64,000 nt of DNA, from assembly GCA_963971305.1 (NCBI GenBank), contig OZ020306.1:58440686-58504685 (forward strand), in the 5' to 3' direction. Source of the stretch: Arcuatula senhousia. Taxonomy: Eukaryota > Mollusca > Bivalvia > Mytilida > Mytilidae. Made by a program: the position numbers and the translations under genes. The notes beneath the pieces are model-generated. The model had not been told where the DNA came from. It searched no databases and saw only the letters and a program-made list of their open reading frames with translations. Shown one piece after another: positions 1 to 10,026 of the stretch; within the stretch, counting starts at the first letter, position 1; each line of letters starts with the position of its first letter.

Positions 1-55
1 ACGGACGCCAAGTGATTGCAATAGCTCACATGGACCTTTGGTCCAGGTGAGCTAA
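1..55 (+). mobile_element. 3' end of a Helitron/Helentron-like element
   Basis: The first 55 bases match the last bases of the complete element at 10630-12158: the hairpin GGACC-TTT-GGTCC followed by AGGTGAG and a terminal CTAA (52-55). A short hairpin a few bases before a CTRR end is the known 3' signature of rolling-circle transposons. The rest of the element lies outside the window. Identity with the complete copy is seen directly; the class is inferred. Confidence 0.6.
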
Positions 56-1180
56 AAATACCCATATCTATGTAACGAAATAGAAGTCAATTAAGTTTTT
101 TTTTCATTTATTAGAGCCTTATTTAATAAATAATCAGCGACAATGTAGACCATGAATTTCTCGACTGATTTATTATCGCTTCTTAGTGCAAATTAAAGTT
201 CATAAACAAGAACTGTGGTCTAAGTAGTCGCTGGCATCTAAAAATTGAAAATATTACCCAAATAATGTCCATTTTCCGTGAATTTGAAAGAAATCATACA
301 TATTCACCATGTTTGGCAAGTAATTTCAAATAAATAATATAAAAAATTCTTATAAATTTAGTTGTTTTTATCTTCTACCTTCATTTGACTTAATAAATAA
401 CAAAATAACTTTTCTCTAGATCTAAAAGGGGCCTTATCGTACTTTCTCCTTTGCGTGAAAGAATGCAAACGAAATTGAAAGATGGAAGACATCATACTTG
501 TTTTTTTTCAGTGGAGAGAGATGTTGTGTTAATAAAGGATGAATGGCCTAGATGATTATGGAAAATAGGAAGAATTGAAAGATTAGTTGAAAGCAGAGAT
601 GGGAAAATTCGAACAGCAAAGGTTCGTTTGTCTTCTGGACGAGAGATGGGAAGACCCATAAACTTATTTAAGGCGTAGCAAAATTTATTGTCTGGAACTT
701 TGTTGTCATTTGTATATCCACTAGATGTCAGTGAAAACAAGCATACTTATGATAAAACGGACATTGTAGATAATAAACCAACTAAAGTCAACAGAAAAGC
801 TGCTAAAATTGCAAGACAAAAGATAAATAAAAATGTTTCAGTGATGTGAATTAAATAGAGTGTTTATATTCAAATGACTCTGTACTTTACTTGTGGTTAT
901 TTTTATGAACTTTATTTGTGGTTATTTTTATAAAGGACTTTGGCCATTATCGTGTGTTTAATTGTTACCATATTAAGATATGATTTTAACGGAGACATTT
1001 GTACTGACGGAGCTAAGAGGGAGTGTAGAATTTTCACGTGCAATTCATGAGTTTTAAATCTTACTACTTTATAAAGAGAGAGAGTTTGAACTATTAAATA
1101 TATAACTATATTGTACCTGTGTGACGAGTGCCATATATTTTCAAATACAAGAATAATTTAACAAGACATATTATGGAATT
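56..1180. other. AT-rich stretch without a recognised gene
   Basis: No convincing exon, RNA gene or bounded repeat was seen. Short open frames on both strands (for example 492-740 minus) have no recognisable motif and sit in low-complexity AT-rich sequence. Confidence 0.5.
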
Positions 1181-2100
1181 ATGGAAAAGCATGATCATAC
1201 ATACCAATATTGCATATATCCCCAGGAGCTTGAGATAAAGGACACAACGGATTCTAGGAAGTCTGCTTCATATTTAGATCTACATCTAGAAATTGACAAA
1301 CAAGGAAGACTTTCAACAAGGCTCTATGACAAACGGGATGACTTCAACTTTCCAATCGTCAACTTTCCCACTTCTTGGGAAGTGCCTGTACCAAGTCAGG
1401 ACCATTGCGATCTTGAATTCTTCTGGTTTTGTGTTTCTCTCAAATAAGAATTACAACAAAGTTCCATAAAAACTTCTATATTATGTTCATGATAATTTTT
1501 GTCATTCATGTCCTATTATGTTCGATTTATAAAACTTAATTCCAAGAAAATTTTACAGTGTCACTATTTTACGTAACTATATATAATGGGTTAAGCAAAT
1601 TTTACAGTGTCACACTAATCTATGTAACTATATATACTATGGACTTGAAGATCGCAATGGAAGAGGGAGGTTTGGCGCCATAAAACCTTGTTTAACCCAC
1701 CATTTCGTTTGAAATGCCTGTACCAAGTCAGGACCATTGCGATCCACCAGTTCTCCGGTATGACTGGTTCGTTTTTGTCATTTTCTCTGGACTATGAGAT
1801 TGATCATTCAAGTTCGGTAGTTTTGTTATTACCTTTATTTCCCTTCTTGTGTAGCAACATACCGTCCGCTCCAGCTTATGGAGTTTACGTATCTCAATTG
1901 ATTCGTTACTCCAGAGCGTGCGGGACTTACATCGATTTCCTTAGCAGAGCGACACGTCTGACGCAAAAATTGCTCACACAGGGTTATGTTGCTCCTCGGT
2001 TGCTGTCTTCACTCAAGAAATTTTACGGTAGACACCATGCACTTATAGACAAATATGGGATTTCGATCTCTCAGATGAGTGCAGATGTTGGTTTGTCATA
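1181..2100 (+). pseudogene. reverse transcriptase C-terminal fragment, interrupted by an insertion
   Basis: The first part (1181-1369) reads to ASYLDLHLEID, LYDKRDDFNFP and VNFP; the second (1844-2100) continues with FLCSNIPSAPAYGVYVSQ, LIRYSRACGTYIDF and KFYGRHHALIDKYG. This wording is typical of the C-terminal (thumb and beyond) part of reverse transcriptases repeated in mollusc and lancelet genomes, possibly Penelope-like; the clade is uncertain. The catalytic palm is absent, so this is a 5'-truncated copy. A 468-bp insertion with TTTCCC on both sides splits it, and the frame is continuous across the insertion if one TTTCCC is counted. The family is recognised by sequence style, not by a search. 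Confidence 0.55.
1370..1843. mobile_element. 468-bp insertion with 6-bp target duplication
   Basis: The insertion is flanked by TTTCCC at 1364-1369 and 1838-1843. It contains the word TGCCTGTACCAAGTCAGGAC twice (near 1383 and 1713), a word common in bivalve repeats, and a local duplication of a segment with TTTTACAGTGTCAC (near 1550 and 1600). No coding capacity is visible. It is a nonautonomous element or a composite of two. Confidence 0.5.
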
Positions 2101-2400
2101 GGGTGTTGTTTTGTCATCCTTTACCGGATTTGACACGCTGAATGGACTATTGGCAACACGACGGGTGTGCTATAGCAAGCAGAAACTGCTTACTCTTCCG
2201 GAGCACCTGAGTTCACTCTTGTTGCGACTGGAGTTCGCGTTGTTGATTGATATTCAGTTATTTTGTGTTTCCATGTTTTACATGTTGTCTGTTTTTGTCC
2301 CGTTCCTGTTGGTGTTTACTGGTTTTGTCTCTGCCCTTTCGGACTTTTGATATTCGGATACCCCATTGGTACCTCTGCTTCTTTTGAAACTGTTCGCTAA
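2101..2400 (+). other. T-rich 3' tail of the reverse transcriptase element
   Basis: T-rich sequence after the reverse transcriptase stop, similar in style to the 3' untranslated part of that repeat family (runs such as GTTTTTGTC and CTTTCGGACTTTTGATATTCGG). No gene is seen. Confidence 0.3.
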
Positions 2401-2411
2401 AAGGATGTACA

Positions 2412-2678
2412 GGCAAATTCATCAGACGAGAATACCTTAGTCGACAGATTGAAAAGTTTCACAGTTTTGGTACAGTGGATGCAATTTATGAAGCTCTCAA
2501 TGCTCCAAGAGCCGACCATTACGTTCAATACAATTCTCAGTATGAGGAAATTTCGGACGACGATACAGTCTTCGACATGATTGTTGAGTTGGAGGATCGT
2601 AATGAGTCCGAAAATTTCGAATTCAATGACCAATTAATTGATTTTAGTGAGGATTCCCTTAACAATTCACCAGAGTAA
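2412..2678 (+). pseudogene. acidic exon-like open frame, unidentified
   Basis: Open from about 2412 to the TAA at 2676. It encodes GKFIRREYLSRQIEKF then an acidic stretch (EEISDDDTVFDMIVELEDRN). The same frame resumes after the stop with another acidic run (ESDDEEE) to about 2840. CAG|GC at 2411 could be a splice acceptor. The composition looks like real protein rather than a random frame, but I recognise no domain, and the in-frame stop suggests a decayed exon. Confidence 0.25.
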
Positions 2679-3107
2679 CAAGAGACTGGAAACATGGAAA
2701 AGGAGGATGAAAGTACTACGGAAAGTGAAAGTGATGATGAAGAGGAATGCAACACTTTGCTACCATCGACAGAGGACCCGAACGCAGACATTTACCATGA
2801 CGATGGAATGCAATACTTACTACTCTGGTGGAGTTGAAGTGAGCACGGAAACTGTTATGTTTAAGATTTATCAGGAACTGTTTCATTAACTTTTATGCGA
2901 GAGTGTCGTGAATACGATAAATTAAATTTCTTCATTTGCCTCCGTTTTTTAACTCCGACTGTTTTTTCCCGTTTGTATTTGTCTCCTCTTTAAATTCTCC
3001 GGTAATTGTTATCTTGAAAATATGTTCACTTAATTCACGTGCCGCAGGTATTAAAGCTGAAATCTATATTTTACTTGTAAGCACTTTCTTGTATTATGTT
3101 TATGTGA

Positions 3108-3440
3108 ATGATGGAAATAATAAATGTGAATCTGCATTGCAGTTATTCGTTTAAATTCTGTTGCGTTGACAAATACTATCACAACATTAATGATAATGTT
3201 GAAACATGTATGCTTGACGGTGTGCATAATGACATGTGGATCTCGGATCATTTCATGATGTTGAGAACTGCTCAGGAAAAAAAACAATTTACAAATTCTA
3301 ATTGCTGTTGGATGAAGCATTATATTAACGGAGAGCTTGAAGCAGGTGACACCGACAATATCAACATTGATGAATATCATACAGATGAAACTAACTTCAT
3401 TTTCATAGAGAGAAATGACCTTTTTTGCAACAATGTTTGA
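3108..3440 (+). pseudogene. exon-like open frame, unidentified
   Basis: Residues about 21 onward (CCVDKYYHNINDNVETCM, MWISDHFMMLRTAQEKKQ, CCWMKHYINGELEAGD) have a protein-like composition and run to a TGA just before a SINE fragment. No domain is recognised. It may be a broken host or transposon exon. Confidence 0.22.
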
Positions 3441-3445
3441 AGAAG

Positions 3446-3600
3446 TTTTACGTCCGTGCAACGCTTTATTGATTAATCATGCGATGAACATGAAAAAGAT
3501 GATAAAATGAAAATGAAATATGGGGATGGGGTGGGGTCTTTAACGTGCATGAAGCGTGGCACTCTCCACACACGTTGGCCCATTATGGTCAGCGGTGCGA
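3446..3600 (-). mobile_element. SINE-like fragment, degenerate
   Basis: Contains TTTTACGTCCGTGCAACGCT, GATGAACATGAAAAAGATG, ATATGGGGATGGGGTGG and GCATGAAGCGTGGCACTCTC, in the same order as the minus-strand SINE copies at 23164-23650 and 45187-45671, but with a large internal deletion and many changes. It is an old, truncated copy. Confidence 0.7.
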
Positions 3601-4052
3601 AATACAAGGCTTGACATACGGTAGCACCGACGGACAGATATACAAACCTTTTTATAGTCAACATCACTTTACCATGGTAATAAAAATAACTATTCCAGGT
3701 TTTTGCCAGAGTCGTCGGGCTTTTGTTAAATTAACTAACTGTTTTTTGTGTTTTTTTAATCATTATATTTTCTTTCAAAATGGCTTAACGGGCACATAGA
3801 CTAATACTCCTTCTACAATTTTCACTACTCTAAACTGATCATATTTTACGGGGTATCTTACACGATTTGTATATTTTCCTAGAAAAAGAATTTACATTGG
3901 ATGAATCTTGAATAAAACTCCTTGAAATTAAAGTAATAATGAAATATTATTTATATACACATAATAAAGGCAACTGCTTTTATAAACCCTATCGTTTGTA
4001 CGCAATACGTTTGAATAAATGTATACTCAAAAGATGAGTCATTGTTGTTTAT
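3601..4052. other. no feature recognised
   Basis: AT-rich sequence with homopolymer runs. No convincing exon or bounded repeat. Confidence 0.4.
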
Positions 4053-4173
4053 AAAGATACCCATCGATTTCTGCCATAACCACTGTCTTTTTTTCTTCAA
4101 ATTGGAACAAGAACCTAGAATCCTCTTGAAATGTTCCAATTTAGTGGTTATTGCAGAAATCGATGGGTATCTT
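4053..4173. repeat. 121-bp foldback (hairpin) element
   Basis: AAAGATACCCATCGATTTCT at 4053 is repeated in inverse orientation up to 4173, and the arms continue inward through an inverted pair AAATTGGAACA / TGTTCCAATTT. Only a few bases mismatch, so almost the whole unit can fold on itself. It is most likely a small palindromic MITE; no target duplication was established. Confidence 0.7.
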
Positions 4174-4277
4174 TGTAATGATCAGGACAAAGAAAAAAAA
4201 ATGGATATCCACTTGTAATTTTAAGTGATTAAAGTGCCACGTAATGTTTGTGTATTTAACCGCATATAACCCGGGTT

Positions 4278-4337
4278 TCATAAAACAAGCTTAGCGCTGC
4301 TGCGGGCCTATTCGCCTCCCGGGCCCCGCACGGGACA
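4278..4337 (-). mobile_element. SINE head fragment
   Basis: CTGCTGCGGGCCTATTCGCC followed by the CCGCACGGGAC terminus matches the head of the SINE copies at 19321 and 20312 in reverse. Only about 60 bp remain. Confidence 0.65.
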
Positions 4338-4513
4338 CGTACAGACGGACTGACATTAGTTCAACTTAATGCAGTCGTCGCGGTGGTATAAAATTTGTCG
4401 AACAACGAACGATTTTTTAAACTGACAGACGGAAATCAATTCGAGGGCAAAATATGTTTGATGCACAAAGTTTCCTCTAAATGTTTATTTCAAACAACTG
4501 GACAATAATTATA

Positions 4514-4550
4514 GCGAGCACAGCTCGCAAGCGGGCACGAAGTGCCCGCT
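4514..4550. repeat. two adjacent perfect hairpins
   Basis: GCGAGC-ACA-GCTCGC at 4514-4528 is followed by AGCGGGCAC-GAA-GTGCCCGCT at 4530-4550. Two GC-rich hairpins in tandem in AT-rich DNA resemble terminal hairpins of the rolling-circle-like elements elsewhere in the window, but no element body was delimited. Confidence 0.5.
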
Positions 4551-4607
4551 CGAGCGGAGAGCTCTACGGTATTTGTCCCCGCGAAAAATTTGCCTAATGC
4601 TGATATT

Positions 4608-4873
4608 TTTTGTGTTTGGGACGTAGCACCTTTTAGAAAGAACAACCATTCATTACGATTACATATTTATTACTGACTAATACAACTTTGACTCTGTGGT
4701 AGAGCTTACACTGATAATGTTACCGAAATGCTAACATGATGACAGATCTAATTTCCTATATTTTGTTTCTCTAGAATGTTTACAGATAACGTGGATAACG
4801 CCTATTAAAATAATAGCTAAAGTATTTCTGAACTTAAACAATGAATAATTAAATGTCAGTTAAAAACATCACA
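4608..4873 (-). repeat. 3' LTR of the gypsy element
   Basis: 266-bp direct repeat of 8976-9251. On the minus strand it starts TGTGATG. The outer end is ambiguous by three bases: ending at ...CACA gives the classical TG..CA form, while including the next AAA leaves a perfect ATATT target duplication. Confidence 0.9.
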
Positions 4874-4886
4874 ACTCCTCCCTGCT
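4874..4886 (-). other. polypurine tract
   Basis: On the minus strand AGCAGGGAGGAGT lies immediately before the 3' LTR, the usual place for the plus-strand primer of LTR retrotransposons. Confidence 0.7.
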
Positions 4887-5021
4887 AAACTTTTGCTGCG
4901 GTCAGAAAAATAATCAATCAATTTAACTGAATGAAAATAGAAACTATGAATGAAATGATTACTATAGTAAACAGACATCCAAGATTATAGTTAAAATGTA
5001 CTTTAACAATGTTTATAGAGT

Positions 5022-5765
5022 CTATATTTCTGCAATGAGTCTTTTCGTTTGTTTTCTGGTTCTTTGCGGATATCGTCGCGTTTCTGGCATACTAGTTATC
5101 AGTTCGGTATTCGGAACATTGTCAATTTTATCATCAGATGGTGTAATCTCACTAGTTGCTTCGATCTGAGGCATATTTAACGTATTGTCATTGTCCTCAA
5201 TTCTGCTCGGCTTAATTTGATCAACGTGTCTTCTCCATGTAGAACCCGAGTCAGTTTTAACACTATACATCAAAGGTCCATCGCGATTTTCTATCTTTCC
5301 TCCGGCCCATTTATTGTCCTTGTCTCTGTAATCACGTACAATGACACGTTCACCAGCCTCTAGATATCTCGGTCTCTCTGGTCTTGATTTATGGAAAACT
5401 GAGTTCATTTGAGAGTTAACAACAGTGTCTTTCATCTCTGGTCGTACTAGACTCAAACACGAACGTAAGTCTCTTCCCATAAACAATTTTGCGGGAGTCT
5501 CTTTCGTGACTGAATGTGGTGTATTCCTGTAGTTAAGCAAAAAGTTCGCAATTTTATGATTTACATCCTTATTATCCTGTTTCATCGCACGCAAACTATT
5601 CTTGAAACTCTGAATAAAACGTTCAGCTAGCCCATTTGTAGCGGGATGAAAAGGTGCTGACTTGTAATGTCTAATTCCGTTTTGCTTTGTAAAGTTCTCA
5701 AATTCACTAGACGTAAATTGAGGTCCATTGTCCGAAACTAACTGCTTAGGAATACCATTTCTTGC
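5022..5765 (-). pseudogene. integrase C-terminal half (gypsy pol)
   Basis: The open frame begins at about 5765, before the first methionine at 5594. It contains VSDNGPQFTSSEF and NGLAERF, the second aspartate and the glutamate of the integrase DDE triad, then LLNYRNTPHSVT and KLFMGRDLRS. A GPY/F-like module follows (GPLMYSVKTDSG, WRRHVDQIKPS), then a low-complexity tail and the stop at 5022. It lies in a different frame from the segment holding the first aspartate, so the integrase is split. Confidence 0.85.
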
Positions 5766-7075
5766 AAATATTGTGTGAAGGCTTCAATTGTCTTCGCTGA
5801 CGTCGTTGTTTTCATCTGGACAACCTCTGGCCACTTCGAATGAGCACATACCAATACGAAGAACATACTTCCTAAGAATGGACCTGCGAAGTCCATATGT
5901 ACACGTTCCCAGGGAGCAGAAGGCCACTCCCAAGGATGAAGCGGTGCTACTTGCGGCATTTTCTGCGTAAGTTGACAACCGTCACAACTTTTAACAGTCT
6001 GTTCAATTTGGCCATCGATCCCGGACCACCATACGTAACTACGAGCTAACGCTTTCATGCGTACAACACCCGGGTGTCCTTCATGGAGTAATTCTTGAAT
6101 ACGTGAACGCAACTTAGCCGGCACGATAACACGAATACCCCACATTAAACAACCTTGGTGGAGTGTTATTTCACTTCTGCGACTAAAGAATGGTTTTAGC
6201 ATTTCGTCATTGTTCGATTCGTTCCAGCCATTTATAACTCGGTCATACACCTTCGAAAGTGTTCGATCACGGCGCGTTTCTCGCGCGATAACAGAACTTG
6301 TCACTGGCAAGGCCTCGAAATGTGAAATATGAAAAATTTCTTCGGCGTCTATACCGTCCGAATTGCAGCTTTCTACAGGCATCCTTGACAGTCCATCCGC
6401 GTTAGTATGGAGTTTGGTACTCTTGTACTCAATGTCATAATTGAACCCGGAAAGAAATATTGCATATCTTTGCAATCTTGCCGCGGTTGTAACAGGAATT
6501 GCTTTGCTCGGACTAAAAATCGAGGTGAGTGGTTTATGGTCAGTTACTAGCGTGAATTTACGTGCGAACAAGTAATTGTAAAACTTACGTACGCCCCAAA
6601 CTATTCCAAGCACCTCTTTGTCGATCTGTGCATAATTCCGTTCGGATTTGCTTAACGAACGCGAGGCAAAGAGTACTGGTCGCTCCGACCCATCAGGCAT
6701 CACGTGGGACAAAACGGCTCCTAATCCAAAAGGTGACGCATCGCACGCTAATTTGACTGGAAGCTTCGGATCGTAATGTGTAAGAACCTGCTCAGACGTT
6801 ACTAGTTCTTTGATCGTCGCGAATGCCTTGTCACAGTCTTTTGTCCATTTCCACTTTCGCGTTTTCTCTAATAGCTCATTAAGCGGACGCGCTTCTGTGG
6901 CTAAATTCGGTATAAATTTACCGTAGTACTGAACTAACCCTAAAAATAAACGAAGCTGTGTAACATTTTCTGGTCGTTTGACTTTCAAAATTACGTCGAT
7001 TTTGTCCTGTGACTTTTTAAGACCGTCACGTCCAATTTCGTGTCCACAAAAAGTAACATTTTCCCGGATAAAAGT
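5738..7075 (-). pseudogene. RNase H and integrase N-terminal half (gypsy pol)
   Basis: Open from about 7075, with a methionine at 6988. It carries the RT/RNase H connection (LRLFLGLVQYYGKFIPNLA), RNase H (LACDASPFGLGAVLSH, YAQIDKEVLGIVW, LVTDHKPL, LHTNADGLSR), the HHCC zinc module of integrase (HEGHPGVVRMKALARSYVWW, KSCDGCQ) and the first catalytic aspartate (VHMDFAGPF). It ends at a stop produced by a frame change near 5745-5765. Key residues are present up to the break. Confidence 0.88.
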
Positions 7076-7080
7076 AGCAT

Positions 7081-7660
7081 TTATCCAAATTTTGCTCGGA
7101 GTCCGAATTCTTGCAATCGGGAAAGTACATTGTCAAGATTTTTCAAGTGTTCTTGTTCTGTTTTACCGGTCACGATCATATCGTCGAGTACGCACTGAAC
7201 GCCGTCTAAGCCTTGCAAAATTTGGTCTATCGTACGTTGCCAAATAGCGGGCGAACTGGCAACTCCAAAAGGAAGACGGTTATACTGGTACAAACCACGT
7301 AATGTGTTAATCGTAAGCAATTTCTTCGACTCATCATCCATCGGTAACTGTAGATAGGCTTGGCACAAGTCTATCTTACTGAACTTTTGACCACCTGCGA
7401 GATTCACGAAAATATCATCAATCTTTGGCATCGGATATTGGTCAACTTGTAAACATGAGTTTAATGTCACTTTGAAATCTCCACAAATTCTGACGCTACC
7501 GTTTTTCTTTAACACGGGAACGACCGGACTCGCCCAGTCACTGACTTGAACTCGTGTCAGTATATTCTGCGCTTCAAGTTTATCTAGCTCTTGTTCGACT
7601 TTCGGTCGCAACGCAAACGCTACAGGTCGCGCTTTCACGAACTTCGGTACCGCGTCTTTC
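7081..7660 (-). pseudogene. reverse transcriptase domain (gypsy pol)
   Basis: Contains VKARPVAFALRPKVEQELD, SDWASPVVPVLKKNGSVRIC, FSKIDLCQAYLQLPM, YNRLPFGVASSPAIWQ and the catalytic box VLDDMIV. The usual aromatic residue before LDD (YLDD/FLDD) is valine here. The frame is displaced from the protease frame upstream and again from the RNase H frame downstream; the break near 7080 is next to AAAATTT. Confidence 0.9.
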
Positions 7661-8344
7661 TTAAAGATGCAATTTTGCCTGAATTCCCTTTACGCAACTG
7701 ATTTCATCTTTGAAAACCTCATCATGACGTGCTAAAATTTCCTTTAAGGTCATATCGCACTTTGGCTCTTCGCGCACGGAGCTCAATGATTTTATCATTG
7801 CCCAATCAAGTCGGATACTTTTCAACCATTCCCGACCAAACAACGCTGGACCGCCGCGCTTAACCACGTGCAAATTCAGATCAGCTTGTTGCCCGTTGTA
7901 CTGCACATTTACGCGCATAACTCCCAACGAATTTAACTTCTCACCGGAATACGTTTTAAGCACAAGCGATGACTTCTCGAGCTTTTCTCCTTTGAAATAT
8001 TTCACATAATCCGCCTCGGAAATTACAGAAACACTGCTGCCGGTATCTAATTCCATGGAAATAATATTTCCATTGACACATGGTTTAATCCAAATCGAAT
8101 CATTGGCCTGTGAATACATAGTATATATCCCAACATCATTATTTTCCTCGTGATCAATTGCGTGTACGCGCTGATTTCTGTATTTCTTCTTATTTCCACT
8201 ACGGCATGCAGCTCGGATATGTCCCTTGCGATGACACTGGTTGCAAGTACTGTCTTTAAATCGGCACTTGTTGAAAAGTACGTCCCTGTGGTCGTCTTCT
8301 CCGGTTTCCCTGAACTTTATGAACGGGTGTGTCACTCGGAACAT
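7661..8344 (-). pseudogene. gag zinc knuckle and aspartic protease
   Basis: The frame carries a CCHC knuckle (CNQCHRKGHIRAAC) and then the retropepsin active site in MELDTGSSVSVIS, with the flap and C-terminal GREWL region typical of gypsy protease. It overlaps the gag frame by about 90 bases in another frame, which may be a normal gag-pol frameshift. Its stop at 7661 cuts it off from the reverse transcriptase. Confidence 0.88.
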
Positions 8345-8900
8345 TCCTCAGTTCAATGGCGTCTTTTGTAGCGGTCTCCATTGCAACTGCAATTTCTAAC
8401 GACTGCTCCAGTGTGAGTGCGTTGATTGTCAACAATTTCTTCTGGATCTGTTGATTTCGTAATCCGCATACAAATCTGTCTCGTAGAGAGTCATTTAAAT
8501 TTAATCCAAATTCGCAGAATTCTGTAAGTTTTCTCAGTTCTGCAATGTAAGTGTTCACACTTTCAGCTTCGAGCTGATTACGCTTGTGAAATCGAAAACG
8601 TTCGGCTATCACAATTGGTTTCGGAGTCAAGTGGGCTTGAAGAAGTTTCACAAGAGTTGCGTAGTCCTTTTCTTTAGGCTTCTGTGGAGCGGTCAAATTC
8701 CTTAACAAAGTGTAGGTTTTGCCTCCTAGAAGTGTCAATAAAGCGGGTACTTTTTTATCTTCCGCAATGTTATTTACTTCAAAGTATTGTTCTAAACGTT
8801 CCGTATAACTTGTCCACGTTTCTATGCTGTCCTCGAATGGCTCAATGCGTCCAATAATCCCCACAACGTTTTGCGGTGGTGGTCCTTGATCTTCAGGCAT
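8256..8900 (-). CDS. gag of the gypsy element
   Basis: 214 residues starting MPEDQGPPPQNVVGIIGRIE. The core is a gag-like helical capsid region (WTSYTERLEQYFEVNNI, VPALLTLLGGKTYTLLRNL, ESVNTYIAELRKLTEFCEFG, LRDRFVCGLRNQQIQKKLL) followed by a basic tail (QGNRRRRPQGRTF). The wording is close to gag of Mag/SURL-like gypsy elements. The start codon lies about 75 bases inside the 5' LTR. Confidence 0.85.
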   Translation of the reverse strand: MPEDQGPPPQNVVGIIGRIEPFEDSIETWTSYTERLEQYFEVNNIAEDKKVPALLTLLGGKTYTLLRNLTAPQKPKEKDYATLVKLLQAHLTPKPIVIAERFRFHKRNQLEAESVNTYIAELRKLTEFCEFGLNLNDSLRDRFVCGLRNQQIQKKLLTINALTLEQSLEIAVAMETATKDAIELRNVPSDTPVHKVQGNRRRRPQGRTFQQVPI

Positions 8901-8963
8901 GTTCGATATTTAACCAAGAAAATCTCACAGATATAACTAAAATCGGAGCTCTCTTAGAATTAA

Positions 8964-8974
8964 CCTCGTCGCCA
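8964..8974 (-). other. primer-binding site
   Basis: On the minus strand TGGCGACGAGG follows the 5' LTR within a few bases. TGG is the complement of the tRNA CCA end; the tRNA was not identified. Confidence 0.65.
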
Positions 8975-8975
8975 G

Positions 8976-9251
8976 TTTTGTGTTTGGGACGTAGCACCTT
9001 TTAGAAAGAACAACCATTCATTACGATTACATATTTAATACTGACTAATACAACTTTGACTCTGTGGTAGAGCTTACACTGATAATGTTACCGAAATGCT
9101 AACATGATGACAGATCTAATTTCCTATATTTTGTTTCTCTAGAATGTTTACAGATAACGTGGATAACGCCTATTAACGCCTATTAAAATAATAGCTAAAG
9201 TATTTCTGAACTTAAACAATGAATAATTAAATGTCAGTTAAAAACATCACA
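8976..9251 (-). repeat. 5' LTR of the gypsy element
   Basis: 276-bp partner of 4608-4873; it carries an extra 10-bp tandem copy of ATTAACGCCT (about 9168-9180). It is also inside the left arm of the large inverted repeat; the right-arm copy (30705-30970) lacks the 10-bp duplication. Confidence 0.9.
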
Positions 9252-9256
9252 ATATT

Positions 9257-10020
9257 GATTTTTCATGGTCCGGAAAGGCTCTCAAAAGATTTTGAGTGGG
9301 TTCGGATGATTTATCTATAAATGCTGATTTGACATTTAGATGCCTCCATGTGGATTTTGTTAAATATCAACTCTTAAATAATTTATACATAGGTATAAAG
9401 AGTTTTTTCTATGTGTTAATATCATGTTTGAAATCAAAGGGTGTTTATTTATCCATGCATGATTGATGTTTTCAAATGTATTTAATATGTCAAGTAGGTA
9501 GGCCATAAAGTTAACATTGTTTATTTTATAGTTAAACTAACCATTGAGTGGCATCTTTATGTTCAGGTTGTCAAGATTGCAGATCTGACATTTAGATGTT
9601 CTCATGTACATTAACACCTAATGTGATTGAAATCATGGCTAACAATACCACTTCTATTATCCAATTAACAATACTTTGTCACTTATCTATCATCGTTAAA
9701 TCATTTGAAATAAAGTTTGACAGTTCAGGCATAGTAATTTTATTATCTTTGGTTTCTTCTTTATATCTCGGGTATCTTCTGTTTATACTTTATAATAGTA
9801 TGAAGGGTATCCTTAGAGAAGTGGTTGGTAGGGTATCAAGAAAGAAGGTACTATTTATAGAAGGGTATCCCGAGAGAAGGGGGTCCATTTCAACCTGTCT
9901 ATTTATAGAAGGGTATCCAGAAAGAAGGAACTATTTATAGAAGGGTATCCCGAGAGAAGGGGTCCATTTCAACCCCTTTTGTAGTAACCACAGGTCAATG
10001 TAAACAGAGGGTGTAGACCA
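9257..10020 (+). repeat. unassigned left-arm sequence with a short minisatellite
   Basis: AT-rich sequence without a recognised gene. From about 9796 to 9975 the phrase TATAGAAGGGTATCC with variants recurs at short intervals. The reading frame across it (9596-9940) reflects this repeat and is not considered a gene. The mirror copy is 29936-30699. Confidence 0.5.
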
Positions 10021-10026
10021 CATAAT

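Larger units (their letters stand above)
4603..9256 (-). mobile_element. Ty3/gypsy-type LTR retrotransposon (frame-broken)
   Basis: A full-length element on the minus strand with LTRs at both ends (4608-4873 and 8976-9251). ATATT flanks it at 4603-4607 and 9252-9256 as a 5-bp target duplication. A TGG-starting primer-binding site follows the 5' LTR and a purine tract precedes the 3' LTR. Domain order is gag, CCHC knuckle, protease, reverse transcriptase, RNase H, integrase, as in Ty3/gypsy elements; no envelope gene is seen. The LTRs differ by one substitution and a 10-bp tandem duplication, implying recent insertion, yet the coding region is split among frames at several points. The 5' LTR and leader also form the outer end of the large inverted repeat. 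Confidence 0.9.

Noticed and set aside
9596..9940. 114-residue open frame kept in both arms
   Set aside because: Its end is a minisatellite translation (IEGYPERR repeats); conservation follows from the recent duplication.
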